Source: Gracilimonas mengyeensis
GTDB taxonomy: Bacteria; Bacteroidota; Rhodothermia; Balneolales; Balneolaceae
DNA length: 64,000 nucleotides
Direction of reading: 5' to 3'
NCBI RefSeq assembly: GCF_900182705.1
Contig: NZ_FXTP01000007.1
Location: 124,001 to 188,000, forward strand
In this document: one piece after another, positions 44,528 to 54,998 of the stretch
How positions within the stretch are numbered: the stretch's first letter is position 1
How the letters are laid out: every line of letters begins with the position of its first letter
Notes under the pieces: generated by a model
What the model was told of the DNA's origin: nothing
What the model saw: only the letters and a program-made list of their open reading frames with translations
The model's database searches: none
Made by a program: the position numbers and the translations under genes

Positions 44528-46246
44528 TTAAAAATCACCGAAGTCATCGTCATCAAATGGAATCAGTTCTTCTACCCGGCTTTTCTTAGGAGCTACCTTA
44601 TCCATGGGATGTAAAAAACCATTGCCTTTTTTAACCGTATTTCCTGTGACAGGTCTTTTTGGTGTAATAAATTCAGAGAAATTCATTTGGCTGTCTGCAG
44701 ATTCGAAGTATTTATTTGAAATCTGAATTTCTTCTGAAGTGGCATTTTTCCCGGATACCAGGCTTACCATCTCACTTACAATAGAATCCAACTCATTGGC
44801 CTGGGAGGATAACTCTTCGGCAGCACTGGCAGACTCTTCAGAAGCAGATGCATTGTCTTGTACCACATGATCCATTTCAGACATAATCGAATTCATCTGC
44901 TGAATACCAACGGACTGTTCTTTAGATGCCGCTGAAATTTCTTCTACCAGCGTATGTACATTGCCTATACTCTGTTCAATTTTCTTGAGGTTTTCGGATA
45001 CTTCTCCCGCTACTCCGGTACCACGATCAGAGTTTTCTTGTGATTTTTGTATTAACTCTGAAGTACTTTTAGCTGCTTCTGCACTACGCTGTGCCAAGTT
45101 TCTAACTTCTTCAGCTACTACTGCAAATCCCTTACCGGCTTCCCCTGCCCGTGCAGCTTCTACTGCTGCATTCAATGCCAGCAAGTTGGTCTGAAAGGCA
45201 ATATCATCGATAGTTTTAATAATCTTGGAGGTTTCCTGCGAAGAATTTCTAATTTCATCCATTGCATGATTCATACGCTCCATAGCCTCTACCCCTTTTT
45301 CTACCATCGGCCGAGCTTCCCGCATGGCTGATTCGGCTTCTGTTGAATTTTCGGCAGAAGCTTTGATCTGTGACGCCATTTCTTCCAGTGATGAAGTAGT
45401 TTCCTGGAGACTCGCCGCCTGTTCGCTTGAACTTTCAGCCAACGACTGGCTGGCTGTTGATAACTGATCTGAAGAAGCCGATACCTGCTCAGATCCGCTC
45501 TTAAGTCTTTCGATAATCCTTTTGAGGATACCACTTATCGACCTGCCAATAAAAAAGCCCAACACCATTGCTATAGTAACCGCGATGAGTGAAATAAAAC
45601 CGATAATCCATGTATAATTGAATACGGTGTGCTCGGTATTGATGGCCATTTGCCTAGCTGATCCTTCAGCTGACTGACGCACCTGAACAGACTTTGCCAG
45701 TAAAACTTCGTATTCCTTTTTCGCAGCCTGACGGGATGAAGTGAGTATTTGTGTAAGCTCAGCAGTCTTGGTACTGTCCTGGTTCTCTTCCAGGTTTTGG
45801 GTGGCTTGTTCATAGTTAATGAGATACCCTTCATAAAGATCAATTTCATCTTTCAACCCAACCAATTGCTTTTCAAGTACGGGAAGGTCATAATTATCAG
45901 CAAGTACTACCAGGGTATCATGATATCGGTTGATATCGGAAATGCGGGATAAAGCTGATTCAATATACTTCTCATCCCCTGTATTCGTATATGTAAGATG
46001 TTCATATCCGGCATTACGAACTTCGGTCTCAAATGCTGAGGCAGAGCTCCACTCATTCAAATAGACTTTACTTAAGTCTTTTGAATAAGTATCAATTTTG
46101 TACAATGAAAAGATGGCAATGGCACCTAATAATAGTGTGATGCCAGAAGTAATTATCGTCAACGAAACAATACGTTGACCTATGGTTCTTTGGGCTCTGC
46201 CAGTTCTTTTCTGGTTATAGCCACCTGAATGAATGTTGGATGTCAT
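44528..46246 (-). CDS. Methyl-accepting chemotaxis protein with helical sensor and LIPF-F tail
   Basis: A 572-residue chemoreceptor. TM1 (about 30-50) and TM2 (about 215-237) enclose about 165 residues of predicted helices (4HB/HBM-type sensor). TM2 passes straight into the signalling coil ([20 protein letters not shown]) without an evident HAMP. The hairpin tip is [20 protein letters not shown]. It ends [15 protein letters not shown]; the last five residues (D-F-G-D-F) fit the CheR/CheB-tethering consensus x-aromatic-x-x-aromatic. A sigma-28-like promoter lies 265 bp upstream, giving a long leader in which a 75-codon frame overlaps the start as ATGA. Confidence 0.95.
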   Translation of the reverse strand: MTSNIHSGGYNQKRTGRAQRTIGQRIVSLTIITSGITLLLGAIAIFSLYKIDTYSKDLSKVYLNEWSSASAFETEVRNAGYEHLTYTNTGDEKYIESALSRISDINRYHDTLVVLADNYDLPVLEKQLVGLKDEIDLYEGYLINYEQATQNLEENQDSTKTAELTQILTSSRQAAKKEYEVLLAKSVQVRQSAEGSARQMAINTEHTVFNYTWIIGFISLIAVTIAMVLGFFIGRSISGILKRIIERLKSGSEQVSASSDQLSTASQSLAESSSEQAASLQETTSSLEEMASQIKASAENSTEAESAMREARPMVEKGVEAMERMNHAMDEIRNSSQETSKIIKTIDDIAFQTNLLALNAAVEAARAGEAGKGFAVVAEEVRNLAQRSAEAAKSTSELIQKSQENSDRGTGVAGEVSENLKKIEQSIGNVHTLVEEISAASKEQSVGIQQMNSIMSEMDHVVQDNASASEESASAAEELSSQANELDSIVSEMVSLVSGKNATSEEIQISNKYFESADSQMNFSEFITPKRPVTGNTVKKGNGFLHPMDKVAPKKSRVEELIPFDDDDFGDF

Positions 46247-46511
46247 GATATGGATGATTGGATTATAGTTGACAAAGGCAGATTATAAGTCCAGAGCTTC
46301 ATTCTGAATGCGTATGATTTGTACTGTACGATTTGGATCCCATGGGAATCCCTCTTTGCTACAGAGAAATTCCATCGCATAATTAATCCTTGGGTATACT
46401 TTTTTGTCCTTCTTAAAAAAATCAAATGGAGTTGATCAAACCCTAACTTCACTTGATGAATCATTTGCACCAGTTGTATAGCTAAAACCTAAAATCTATC
46501 TAGCACTATTT

Positions 46512-46539
46512 TTATCGGACACGATTAAACTTTACTTAA
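46512..46539 (-). promoter_or_regulatory. Sigma-28-like promoter of the 44528 MCP gene
   Basis: On the minus strand GTTTAAG with TTAA at 46539-46536, 17 nt, CCGATAA (46518-46512). It has one base more spacing than most sites here. The predicted leader is about 255 nt. The 635-bp gap 46247-46881 also contains the terminator of the next MCP gene. Confidence 0.65.
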
Positions 46540-46795
46540 ACATTAAACAATTAGAGCTTGAAGCAATAAGCCAATCAGTGAATAGTGAGCTATGAGTTTC
46601 GTATTGTTTTGCCTTATATACACTTACAGCGCCTGCAAAAAACGATGTATGTGTACTTTACGGCAAAAAACCGCATCATCTTATCAAGCTGATAAATTTT
46701 CTGTATCCCTTTTTCTCTATTTCTGAGCTAAGGTGAGATTAATACAGTTCTAATAGAATAGAGAAACAGAATATGAAACCGGATCAAATATCCAT

Positions 46796-46837
46796 AAAAA
46801 AACCGGACAGAATCTGTTACTAAGATCCTGTCCGGTT
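46796..46837 (-). terminator. Terminator after the 46882 MCP gene
   Basis: On the minus strand AACCGGACAG / CTGTCCGGTT with a 17-nt loop is followed by TTTTTATGG. Confidence 0.85.
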
Positions 46838-46881
46838 TTGGTGGATGACCTGAAATTTATTTATGTGTTTACAGCTTCTTT

Positions 46882-48576
46882 CTAAAAGTCACTGAAGTCA
46901 TCGTCATCATCAAAGGGAATCAATTCAACAGCTGATTGTTTGTGATCTTTAGCTGGTTTCCCATTCTTGATTTCCTTTTTGGGTTTAGCGGGTGCAGACC
47001 AATTATCCTCCCCGGATTCTGCCGCGAAGTTATATTTTGGACTGCTACTGATATTTTCCCTTTGAAACGTCACTGACTCGTGGATTGCATCATGATTAAC
47101 ATTAGCTCCAACCAGTTCCTGCAATTCGTCAACAATGGTTTTTAGCTCATGTGCTTGTGAAGACAGTTCCTCAGCCGCACTCGCAGATTCTTCTGAAGAG
47201 GATGCATTATTTTGGACCACCCCGTCCATTTCAGCCATCGCGGAGTTCATCTGTTCAATGCCCACCGATTGTTCTTTTGAGGCCGCTGAAATTTCAGCAA
47301 CAAGGGTAGCTACCTGACTAATGCTTTCCTCGATTTTTTCCAGGTTCTCCGATACTTCCAAGGCCACGCCGGTCCCCCGGTCGGTACTTTCCTGGGACCG
47401 CTGAATCAATTCAGAAGTATCCTTGGCTGCTTCGGCACTGCGCTGGGCCAGGTTTCGCACCTCTTCAGCAACTACGGCAAAGCCCTTACCGGCTTCACCT
47501 GCCCGGGCCGCTTCCACGGCTGCGTTTAATGCCAATAGATTGGTCTGGAAGGCAATATCATCAATAGTTTTAATGATTTTGGATGTCTCCTGCGAGGCAC
47601 CTTTAATTTCACTCATTGCCTTAGACATCCGCTTCATCGCCTCCACCCCATTGGCCACATAAGGCTGCGCTTCGCTCATGGCCGTTTCAGCTTCCCGGGC
47701 ATTGCCTGCATTTTGTTTTATCTGGGATGACATCTCTTCCAGCGAAGAGGTAGTCTCCTGCAAATTCGCAGCCTGCTCGCTGGTACTTTCAGCCAGCTCC
47801 TGGCTAGAACCCGAAAGCTGGGAGGAAGATGCATTCACCTGATCTGAACCACTGTTTAAACGGGTGATGATATGCATTAAGATTTTATTAATGGCGTTGC
47901 TAAAGTACCATGCTACAAATGATCCACCCGCAATAATCAACAAAAGTATAAGTCCGGTGTTTCTAATAATTGTATTACGCGCCTCCGCGATAAGGCCGTT
48001 TACTTCATTCATTGGAATTCCAACAAACAGAATACCTATCACCTCGTCCCGGCTATTAATTACCGGATCGTATGCGGTGATATAGGAAATGCCTAAAATA
48101 TCAGCCCGGCCAATATATAATTCGCGGTCCATAATGGGTTTATAAGCAGCACTTTGTGTGCCCAGCTTGGTACCCACTACCCTTTTCCCGGCATCGTCCC
48201 TGATACTGGTTACTACGCGGGTAAAGTCATTGCCTTCCCTTTTAAAAATAGTTGCTACAGCTTCGTGTTCACTTGCAAATTTGTCCACTGCCCGCTCATC
48301 GGTTCCGATGATATTGCCATCGGCATCGACCAAATTACCGTCAACCAGTTGCAGATCACCAAAATTATGTGCAGCATAGGTGTTCATTGAGCTGATGTCC
48401 CCATCGAGCTTCATTTGAAGGGTGTGGGTGGTCAGGTTTCTTAAACCCTGATTGGCCGTAAAAATAGTTGTGATCACCAGCAACAAACCCGTAATAGTGA
48501 TTAGTGTAGTGGTGAGCGCTATAATACGTTTCTTGATCGTCCACTTTTTAGCAGACGGTATGGTGTTTTCCAGCAT
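46882..48576 (-). CDS. Methyl-accepting chemotaxis protein with Cache_3/Cache_2-type sensor and LIPF-F tail
   Basis: A 564-residue chemoreceptor. The periplasmic region (about 40-200) reads [69 protein letters not shown] and GILFVGIPM, the layout of Cache_3-Cache_2 fusion sensors. TM2 (about 204-226) joins the signalling coil directly; no clear HAMP. The tip motif [20 protein letters not shown] is standard. The C-terminus is [15 protein letters not shown], ending D-F-S-D-F. A sigma-28-like promoter lies about 175 bp before the start and a terminator follows. Confidence 0.95.
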   Translation of the reverse strand: MLENTIPSAKKWTIKKRIIALTTTLITITGLLLVITTIFTANQGLRNLTTHTLQMKLDGDISSMNTYAAHNFGDLQLVDGNLVDADGNIIGTDERAVDKFASEHEAVATIFKREGNDFTRVVTSIRDDAGKRVVGTKLGTQSAAYKPIMDRELYIGRADILGISYITAYDPVINSRDEVIGILFVGIPMNEVNGLIAEARNTIIRNTGLILLLIIAGGSFVAWYFSNAINKILMHIITRLNSGSDQVNASSSQLSGSSQELAESTSEQAANLQETTSSLEEMSSQIKQNAGNAREAETAMSEAQPYVANGVEAMKRMSKAMSEIKGASQETSKIIKTIDDIAFQTNLLALNAAVEAARAGEAGKGFAVVAEEVRNLAQRSAEAAKDTSELIQRSQESTDRGTGVALEVSENLEKIEESISQVATLVAEISAASKEQSVGIEQMNSAMAEMDGVVQNNASSSEESASAAEELSSQAHELKTIVDELQELVGANVNHDAIHESVTFQRENISSSPKYNFAAESGEDNWSAPAKPKKEIKNGKPAKDHKQSAVELIPFDDDDDFSDF

Positions 48577-48750
48577 AGTCTTACTCCTTAAATAATATTT
48601 TGATGTTGCCCTGTCTTAAGACAACATCATACCTAATCATTAATTCAGTGGCTTCTACACTTTTAATACCTGAATCTAATGATTGTATTAAGGTATCAGC
48701 CCCTGCATTACGGTCCATATACCTTCAGGCCGTAATATCCTTCATCATTA

Positions 48751-48777
48751 TTATCGGAGATCTCTATTAACACTTAA
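48751..48777 (-). promoter_or_regulatory. Sigma-28-like promoter of the 46882 MCP gene
   Basis: On the minus strand TTAA (48777-48774), 16 nt, CCGATAA (48757-48751). About 175 nt before the start at 48576. Confidence 0.75.
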
Positions 48778-48884
48778 ATGTATGAGTAGCCGTCAATTAG
48801 AGTTGGAAAGCTTATACTATTTAATAACAATAATTAAAGAATAAGAAAATTTTAGTAACCCCTTCATATCCATTCAATCAAATT

Positions 48885-48918
48885 GAAAAAAGGCGGTAGT
48901 TTTTCAATACTACCGCCC
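48885..48918 (-). terminator. Terminator after the 48954 MCP gene
   Basis: On the minus strand GGCGGTAGT / ACTACCGCC with a 9-nt loop is followed by TTTTTTCAATTT. The stem is nearly the same as the one at 51634-51672. Confidence 0.85.
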
Positions 48919-48953
48919 ATTGGTTTCACTGCATGGCAAATGCAATCTTAGGA

Positions 48954-50636
48954 TTAAAATTCGGCTAAATCCTCCTCAAAAGGAATCAAGTCTATCGCTT
49001 CATGGCTCACCTTCGACTTTTTACTAAGATCGTTTTCCTGATTTTGTTCTTTATTAGGATTTTTTGAAGGCTTTAATACCTTAACCGTTTTTTTGATACC
49101 TGATACAGCCCGTGATTTACGGGTAAATTTATTCGGAGATTTGGGTTTTTCATTGGCCGTACCAACCAGTTCCATCAACTCTGTTACCACAGATTTTAAT
49201 TCATGAGACTGAGATGACAACTCCTCTGCAGCACTTGCGGATTCCTCGGATGTGGAGGCATTTTCCTGGACTGTATCATCCATTTCCCCCATTGCGGTAT
49301 TCATCTGCTCAATGCCGATTGACTGCTCTTTAGAAGCCGCTGAAATCTCTGCAACCAAAGAAGCCACGCTATCAATACTTTCTTCTATCTGGTGAAGGTT
49401 ATGGGATACTTCAGAAGCGACTCCCGTTCCTTTATCCGAACTTTCCTGGGAACGCTGAATTAATTCAGAAGTATTCTCAGCGGCTTCTGCACTTCGCTGT
49501 GCAAGGTTTCGTACTTCTTCGGCCACAACGGCAAAGCCTTTTCCAGCTTCACCGGCGCGTGCAGCCTCAACCGCCGCATTTAAGGCCAGCAAGTTGGTTT
49601 GGAAAGCAATATCATCAATCGTTTTAATGATTTTTGAAGTTTCTTGGGAAGCTCCTTTAATCTCTTCCATGGTCTGGGTCATCCGTTTCATAGCCTGAAC
49701 CCCATTGGCAACCATTGGTTGTGCTTCGTTCATGGCCGTCTCAGCTTCGCCGGCATTACCGGCATTTTGCTTAATCTGCGAGGACATCTCTTCCAGAGAA
49801 GATGTGGTTTCCTGGAGGCTGGCCGCCTGTTCGCTGGAGCGTTCGGCCAATTCCTGGCTGGCTCCTGAAAGCTGCACTGAAGCAGAGTTAACTTGTTCAG
49901 AACCGGTATTCAGGCGATCAATAATAGATCGGAGTGATTTATTTACAGAACGAGTGATGAAGTAGCCTAACAGAATAGAAATCCCCACCCCAATTATTAA
50001 AGCTATAATGCTTAGCCGCCTCAGTATTGCATTTTCAGTATCTGCTTTTTCAATTTCTTGATCCGCACTTTCACTGTTCATCGCAACCAATTCGTCAATG
50101 TCAGAGATATTCTGTTTTTTTGATTCCAGGTTCTCGTCTAAAAATTGGGTTCTTAATTTTTCAAGTATACCCGCAGATGTTTCATCGTCGTTTTCATTGG
50201 CATAGTCATTAGCAATACTCATGAATGTTTCATGGTCAGTTTTCCATTTCTCAAACGAGACAAGGAATTCGGTCCATTTCTCTTTTTCACTCCCGGTTTG
50301 AGGCAAAGATTCATAAACCGCCCATTCTTCCTCCAGGATATCCCAGTTTAAAGCAATATTTCCTTCTACATCTTCTCTTTCACTGAAGTTAAGTAAGGGG
50401 TTTTGCAATGCTTCTTCTCCGGCATTTATTTCCGTTAGAGCCTGGCTCATTTTTAATAATGATTCAACTCCCTGCAAACTCACAACACCTATGTCGTAAA
50501 TAGTTTCATCACTGCTTTTTGCACCATAGTAGCCTATAGCACCAAGTATTAATACAATAATTGCCAACCCGGAAAATGATGCGGTAAGTTTCTTTCCAAT
50601 AGTCCACGCTTTGTTTTTTGAATCTTGAGCGTTCAT
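48954..50636 (-). CDS. Methyl-accepting chemotaxis protein with four-helix sensor (duplicate A)
   Basis: A 560-residue chemoreceptor, paralogue of the gene at 51701. TM1 about 15-33 and TM2 about 210-230 flank a helical sensor (4HB_MCP-like; [35 protein letters not shown]). After TM2, [20 protein letters not shown] enters the signalling coil without a recognisable HAMP. Tip [21 protein letters not shown] basic linker ([20 protein letters not shown]) precedes the tail [14 protein letters not shown]. The last five, D-L-A-E-F, are the acidic-F version with Leu in place of the aromatic. Its promoter lies about 630 bp upstream, which means an unusually long leader. Confidence 0.95.
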   Translation of the reverse strand: MNAQDSKNKAWTIGKKLTASFSGLAIIVLILGAIGYYGAKSSDETIYDIGVVSLQGVESLLKMSQALTEINAGEEALQNPLLNFSEREDVEGNIALNWDILEEEWAVYESLPQTGSEKEKWTEFLVSFEKWKTDHETFMSIANDYANENDDETSAGILEKLRTQFLDENLESKKQNISDIDELVAMNSESADQEIEKADTENAILRRLSIIALIIGVGISILLGYFITRSVNKSLRSIIDRLNTGSEQVNSASVQLSGASQELAERSSEQAASLQETTSSLEEMSSQIKQNAGNAGEAETAMNEAQPMVANGVQAMKRMTQTMEEIKGASQETSKIIKTIDDIAFQTNLLALNAAVEAARAGEAGKGFAVVAEEVRNLAQRSAEAAENTSELIQRSQESSDKGTGVASEVSHNLHQIEESIDSVASLVAEISAASKEQSIGIEQMNTAMGEMDDTVQENASTSEESASAAEELSSQSHELKSVVTELMELVGTANEKPKSPNKFTRKSRAVSGIKKTVKVLKPSKNPNKEQNQENDLSKKSKVSHEAIDLIPFEEDLAEF

Positions 50637-51269
50637 GATTATATCCTTAATAGAGTTTGTTTTGTTTATTAAATCGTTGGATACGAATCGCTAAAGTCTG
50701 CCCTCTTTAGGTTGATGTTCAATCTGCCTTTAAAGCACTATTACCAATAGGTATAGCGATCTTACTCAAAGTCAGATCTCTCTGATTATTCCGGCAATTT
50801 TTCGTTAAGCGGTTATTGAGTTTTAATGCCATGCCTCTCGAATTCTTGCCGGGCAATAAGGCTTTGCTAAGGCTTTTGCGCCTCTGTTAATAGCAAAGTT
50901 TGGGTGCACCTTGTAAATGCACTTCCATTATTAGAGGGTTTGGGAATAGAAATAGCAGATATTTTTAATTAATACCATACCTCATCTTCACTGATTGAAT
51001 CCTTCTTGATGTTCATTTTAAGGATAGAGCTACTCTTTCTATCTTATTCAGCTAATGATTCCCTGATCATTTTATGATCGATCACATCTCCAACAGTATG
51101 TAAGTAAGTGTTATTCTGAATTCCAGTATGGACGTTCAGTATCTACCCGACTTTACGGGTTTAGTTAGCTTTGTAAATCGACTGGCTTAAAACGAATGCT
51201 CTCTTGAAAAACCGAAACTTGAACGGTTGTAGCAGTTTTTAATAAGTCAGTTTTTTCTTCTGTTACTAC
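50637..51269 (-). other. Long 5' leader region of MCP duplicate A
   Basis: About 630 bp between the promoter at 51270 and the MCP start. No gene is supported. The promoter-proximal 170 bp and the last 20 bp match the leader of duplicate B, while the middle does not. Leader B carries CTTTTCAACG near 53690, opposite CGTTGAAAAAG near 53664; leader A has only loose inverted repeats. Confidence 0.5.
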
Positions 51270-51296
51270 TTATCGGATTGGTAGAAATAACCTTAA
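51270..51296 (-). promoter_or_regulatory. Sigma-28-like promoter of MCP duplicate A
   Basis: On the minus strand TTAA (51296-51293), 16 nt, CCGATAA (51276-51270). It aligns with the site at 53906 in duplicate B. Confidence 0.7.
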
Positions 51297-51478
51297 AAAC
51301 TTTTTCACTCCCCAAATATCATGTGCGACATATGTTTAAAAGACACTTTTAGCAATTTTAAAGAGTCATTTTTTTGCATTTTCACATTATAGAGGAGATC
51401 AAATCAAAGCATAGAAAATCAAGAAAAGAGGAATATTTAAGATTCGCTGAGCGCGCCCGGGTTTTACACCGTTCGGGA

Positions 51479-51525
51479 ATAAAAAAAGCCGGATAACTTT
51501 CCAAGTTTGGTTCAGTTACCCAGCT
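51479..51525 (-). terminator. Terminator-like hairpin upstream of MCP duplicate A promoter
   Basis: On the minus strand AGCTGGGTAACT / AGTTATCCGGCT (12 bp with two G-U) followed by seven T. It corresponds to the terminator at 54402-54452. What it terminates is unclear because the MCP terminator at 51634 precedes it. Confidence 0.6.
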
Positions 51526-51633
51526 TTCAAGTGGAACTCTCTTTGTTCTTGACCAGCCAACTTGCACTAAAATTGTTATAAAGCCTGAATGACGATTCAA
51601 CTTTCTGGATAGTTTTCCCAACCAAGTCTTTTT

Positions 51634-51672
51634 TTTAAAATGGGGCGGTAGGCTTTGTCAATACTACCGCCC
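51634..51672 (-). terminator. Terminator after MCP duplicate B
   Basis: GGGCGGTAG / CTACCGCCC with a 12-nt loop, followed on the minus strand by CATTTTAAAA; the T-run is short. Confidence 0.65.
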
Positions 51673-51700
51673 AGTTTTTCACTGTATGATGATATCAGGT

Positions 51701-53404
51701 TTAAAAATCAACCAAATCATCTTCGAAAGGAATCAAGTCCATTGCCTTAGTGGTAACTACTTGTTTCTTAGTTTGATTATTTTTTTGAATGTTTCCATTC
51801 TTAGCGCCATTGGCTGAATGCTTAACTTTAGTTACTGCTTTTTTAATACCTGAAACAGCCCGTGATTTGGGCGCATAATTGGTATATGACTCAGTATGTA
51901 CATTAGCACTATTACCGTTAGCTGTTCCAACCAACTCCATCAGTTCATTCACTACGGTTTTTAGTTCCTGGGCCTGGGATGAAAGTTCTTCTGCAGCACT
52001 GGCTGATTCTTCAGAAGTAGAAGCATTATCCTGCACCACGTCATCCATTTCTGTCATGGCTGCGTTCATCTGCTGAATACCAACCGCCTGCTCTTTGGAG
52101 GCCGCAGATATTTCTGCTACCAGAGCCGCTACATTGTTAATGCTTTCTTCTATCTGATGCAGGTTGTCCGATACTTCCGTAGCTACACCGGTACCCCGCT
52201 CAGAGCTTTCCTGGGAACGCTGGATCAAATCAGACGTATCTTTTGCAGCTTCGGCACTTCGCTGGGCCAGGTTTCGTACTTCCTCTGCAACCACCGCAAA
52301 GCCTTTACCGGCTTCCCCGGCACGAGCCGCTTCTACCGCTGCATTCAGGGCTAACAGGTTGGTTTGAAAAGCAATATCGTCAATGGTTTTGATAATTTTC
52401 GAAGTCTCTTGCGAGGCTCCTTTAATCTCTTCCATAGTTTTGGTCATACGCTTCATGGCCTGAACTCCGTTTGCAACCATGGGCTGCGCTTCGGTCATAG
52501 CCGTTTCAGCCTCTCCGGCATTACCGGCATTCTGCTTAATCTGGGAAGACATTTCTTCCAGCGAAGAAGTGGTTTCCTGAAGGCTTGCTGCCTGTTCACT
52601 GGAACGTTCAGCCAATTCCTGGCTGGCACCGGATAATTGGGTTGAAGCCGAATTCACCTGTTCAGAACCACTATTCAATCGTTCGATAATAGAGCGGAGA
52701 GATTTGTTGATAGAACGGGTCATGTAATAGCCTAACAGCACAGAACCGGCAAGGCCTAAAATCAACCCAAGAATGCTAAGTGTTTTTAACACGGTACTTT
52801 GGGTGCTGGCTGAACTTATCGTGCCGGTGGCCTGATTTTGATTAATGTTTACCAAACCGGTCAATTCATTATTAACCTGATTAAAAGTTGGTATGATATC
52901 GGCCACGAAAAAACTGGTCAGGTTCTTGTAATCAGTACCGGTGCTATCCCTGCTAATTATGGCTTGATCAAATTTTCCAGAAAGAACTAAGAATTGCTCA
53001 TGCGTATTCTGCCATTTCTTAATACTTGGTTTAAGTTTTTCCCAGGCAATATCTTCTTCCTTACTATGGGGCAGATCAATGTATTCACTTTCAGCCTGCT
53101 GAAATCTTTCAAAACTACTGTTTATGATATCATAGATTTCCTTTCGGCGGTCTAAAGTCAGAGTTTGGTTCTGTAATGCTTCCTGAAAAGCATACACCGT
53201 AACCAACTCAATGTTCATATCCTGAAGCGTTTGTACGCTGGGTAATATAGCAGTACCGATTTCCTGTATGGTTTCTTCACTTTTATAAGCGCCGTAGTAT
53301 CCAATACCTCCTAAAACAAATACAACCGTTGCCAATGCAGTAAATGAAACCGTGAGTTTTTTACCAATGGTCCACGCTTTTTTATTAGTGTGTAGAGCGT
53401 TCAT
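51701..53404 (-). CDS. Methyl-accepting chemotaxis protein with four-helix sensor (duplicate B)
   Basis: A 567-residue chemoreceptor closely related to the gene at 48954 throughout the signalling half (for example [20 protein letters not shown] is the same) but with a clearly different sensor half ([40 protein letters not shown]). Same-start residues [20 protein letters not shown] define TM1; TM2 (about 215-235) leads to [20 protein letters not shown] with no HAMP. The tail is [14 protein letters not shown]. The pair therefore keeps the signalling output and tail while the sensor diverged, suggesting different ligands. A sigma-28-like promoter lies about 500 bp upstream. Confidence 0.95.
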   Translation of the reverse strand: MNALHTNKKAWTIGKKLTVSFTALATVVFVLGGIGYYGAYKSEETIQEIGTAILPSVQTLQDMNIELVTVYAFQEALQNQTLTLDRRKEIYDIINSSFERFQQAESEYIDLPHSKEEDIAWEKLKPSIKKWQNTHEQFLVLSGKFDQAIISRDSTGTDYKNLTSFFVADIIPTFNQVNNELTGLVNINQNQATGTISSASTQSTVLKTLSILGLILGLAGSVLLGYYMTRSINKSLRSIIERLNSGSEQVNSASTQLSGASQELAERSSEQAASLQETTSSLEEMSSQIKQNAGNAGEAETAMTEAQPMVANGVQAMKRMTKTMEEIKGASQETSKIIKTIDDIAFQTNLLALNAAVEAARAGEAGKGFAVVAEEVRNLAQRSAEAAKDTSDLIQRSQESSERGTGVATEVSDNLHQIEESINNVAALVAEISAASKEQAVGIQQMNAAMTEMDDVVQDNASTSEESASAAEELSSQAQELKTVVNELMELVGTANGNSANVHTESYTNYAPKSRAVSGIKKAVTKVKHSANGAKNGNIQKNNQTKKQVVTTKAMDLIPFEDDLVDF

Positions 53405-53905
53405 AATTTTAACCTTAATAGAATTATTGTTGAGTGAATTGGATAGAGTCAGGTAATCTCTGTTGATACCCTGCTTAGTTAGTCTGCATCTCTTAATGAG
53501 AAGCTCCCGGTTTTGTTAACAATTACCGGATTGATGCATTCTTTTAAGAAGTGAGCACAAGGAATTTTCTGTAAATATTCCTTGAATACCAATGGTTCAG
53601 AATTCGACTTAAGAGGTATCATCCATAGCTATAAAGACAGAATCTCTTATAGCTGAGCGTTGAAAAAGCCCTACTCATACTCTCCTTTTCAACGACTCTA
53701 CCGCCCTAATCAAACTGGCCGTCTCGTTTCCAACTGTATGTTTATATGTTTATGCTGAAATCCTCTTTTGGAAATTCAGTATCTACCTGAAATAACAGGT
53801 TCATTTTGTCTCAAATAAGCTGGCTTAATAGGAATGCCCTCTTGAAAAACCAATTGTTTTAGGTTGTAGCAATTTTAATAAGTCAGTTATCTCATCTCTG
53901 ATTAT
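53405..53905 (-). other. Long 5' leader region of MCP duplicate B
   Basis: About 500 bp between the promoter and the MCP start without a supportable gene. It contains inverted sequences CGTTGAAAAAG (about 53662-53673) / CTTTTCAACG (about 53688-53698) and ATTCTTTTAAGAAGT. The promoter-proximal part (about 53770-53905) matches leader A. Confidence 0.5.
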
Positions 53906-53932
53906 TTATCGGACTAATAGAAAAAACCTTAA
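53906..53932 (-). promoter_or_regulatory. Sigma-28-like promoter of MCP duplicate B
   Basis: On the minus strand TTAA (53932-53929), 16 nt, CCGATAA (53912-53906). Confidence 0.7.
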
Positions 53933-54093
53933 AAACAATTTTATGCCTAAACATCATGTGCGACTGAAACTTAAAAGACTCTATTTACGGCTAAAATTGA
54001 ATCCTTTTACTTCATTTAAAATCCTTATTACATCGTATTTTTTTAGGAATCCCAAAAAAACCAAAGATATCTATTGTTACTTGTGCGAGCCTG

Positions 54094-54408
54094 GATTTCA
54101 AACCTCCCGGGAATAAACCATCCTGCACTGAAAGTACAGGGGTTTGGTTGGAGACTGAAAGTCCCAGCCTCCCCACCATCCCGGTCATCCAGATCCTACC
54201 GGCGAAGGACCTTGCATTTTGCAAAGCTCCACACCTCCTATTCCTTGAAAACCATCCCCAGTGAATCACACTCTATCACCAATGGTACGTCGGTAAGCAT
54301 GTTCTGGCTCAGGTTCTTCGGCAGTAGCCTCTGAATGACTGCATGATTTTAGCCATTAGACTTTTTCGGAATACTAAAGTGCCGAATTTGAAACCTCTCA
54401 GGAATAAA
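54094..54408 (+). repeat. Dispersed ~270-bp repeat, copy 2, with flanking direct repeats
   Basis: The element (54118-54384) begins CCATCCTGCACTGAAAGTAC, then GAGACTGAAAGTCCC, CCGGTCATCCAGA, GGACCTTGCATTTTGC, GGTTCTTCGGCAGTAGCCTC and TTTTTCGGAATACTAAAGTG. It is bounded by a 24-bp imperfect direct repeat (54094-54117 and 54385-54408, 20 identities, consensus ATTT-AAACCTC-C-GGAATAAA). In the unoccupied paralogous site near 51459-51483 the matching sequence occurs once. Frames of 85 and 86 codons within it are not genes. Confidence 0.7.
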
Positions 54409-54452
54409 AAAAGCCGGAATAACCTGCACTTAAATAGCTCAGTTATCCGGCT
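54402..54452 (-). terminator. Terminator of the che operon
   Basis: On the minus strand AGCCGGATAAC / GTTATTCCGGCT with a long loop is followed by a run of T, about 140 bp beyond the last cheY. Confidence 0.75.
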
Positions 54453-54590
54453 CACAAATGGGGACTTTCCAAATTCTTGATCAGCCCTCTCCTCTAAAAC
54501 AACGAACTTTAAAAATCACAACAGCACTTCAGTTTATTAAACATAAAACTGAAGAACCTCTTATCATCTCTTTAATAAAACCTCATGCCT

Positions 54591-54971
54591 TTAGTCTAAT
54601 ACTCCTAAAACAGACAGAATCTTTTCGCGGAGTTTTTCCGGGGTAAAAGGTTTATGCACGAATCCAGCATTATGTTCATTTATCCACTCAATACGTTGTT
54701 TATTACTTTCTGTGGATACAATAAGAACGGGTAAATCACGGGTATCCGGTGTATTACGGATGATGTCCAGCATTTCCATACCGTCCATAATAGGCATGTT
54801 CACGTCTATAAAGAGTAAATCAAGCCAGTTTTGGTCCAATATGTCCAGCCCTTCCTGTCCGTTGCTGGCTTCATATATATCGCCTACATCCACATTACTG
54901 CGGTGTATGGTCTTCTTTATCATACTGCGCATTACGGCGCTGTCGTCTACTACGAGTATATTTATAGGCAT
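54591..54971 (-). CDS. cheY: CheY-like response regulator (last gene of che cluster)
   Basis: A 126-residue receiver with D9-D10 acidic pair, phosphorylation site D56 (FIDVNMPIMDGMEML), IVSTESN and the Lys in FVHKPFT. It is close to the receiver at 40937 (both have MPIMDGMEML and VSTE) and less so to 56591; together they form the F-V-H-K-P set. It has no output domain. It follows cheB by 27 bp and ends the operon before its terminator. The role may be motor control or a phosphate sink; not decidable. Confidence 0.92.
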   Translation of the reverse strand: MPINILVVDDSAVMRSMIKKTIHRSNVDVGDIYEASNGQEGLDILDQNWLDLLFIDVNMPIMDGMEMLDIIRNTPDTRDLPVLIVSTESNKQRIEWINEHNAGFVHKPFTPEKLREKILSVLGVLD

Positions 54972-54998
54972 CTTAAGCTCCTGCCAGGGATTTTCTAA

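Larger units (their letters stand above)
48885..54452. repeat. Tandem duplication of an MCP unit (promoter, leader, gene, terminators)
   Basis: Unit A (about 48885-51560) and unit B (about 51634-54480) correspond piece by piece: a GGCGGTAG-type terminator, an MCP gene of nearly equal length, CCTTAATAGA just before the start, a shared block GGCTTAA-A-GAATGC-CTCTTGAA with AATAAGTCAGTT, a sigma-28-like promoter followed by CTTAAAAAC, ATCATGTGCGAC, and an AATAAAAAAAGCCGG hairpin. The central leader segments differ in length and sequence. Confidence 0.7.

Noticed and set aside
51382-51621. 79-codon minus frame between the two duplicated MCP genes
   Set aside because: Covers two terminator hairpins and duplicated flanking DNA; the corresponding region at unit B has no matching frame.
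54012-54334. Two overlapping frames (85 minus, 86 plus codons)
   Set aside because: Both sit on repeat copy 2 and its flanks; not open in the other copies.
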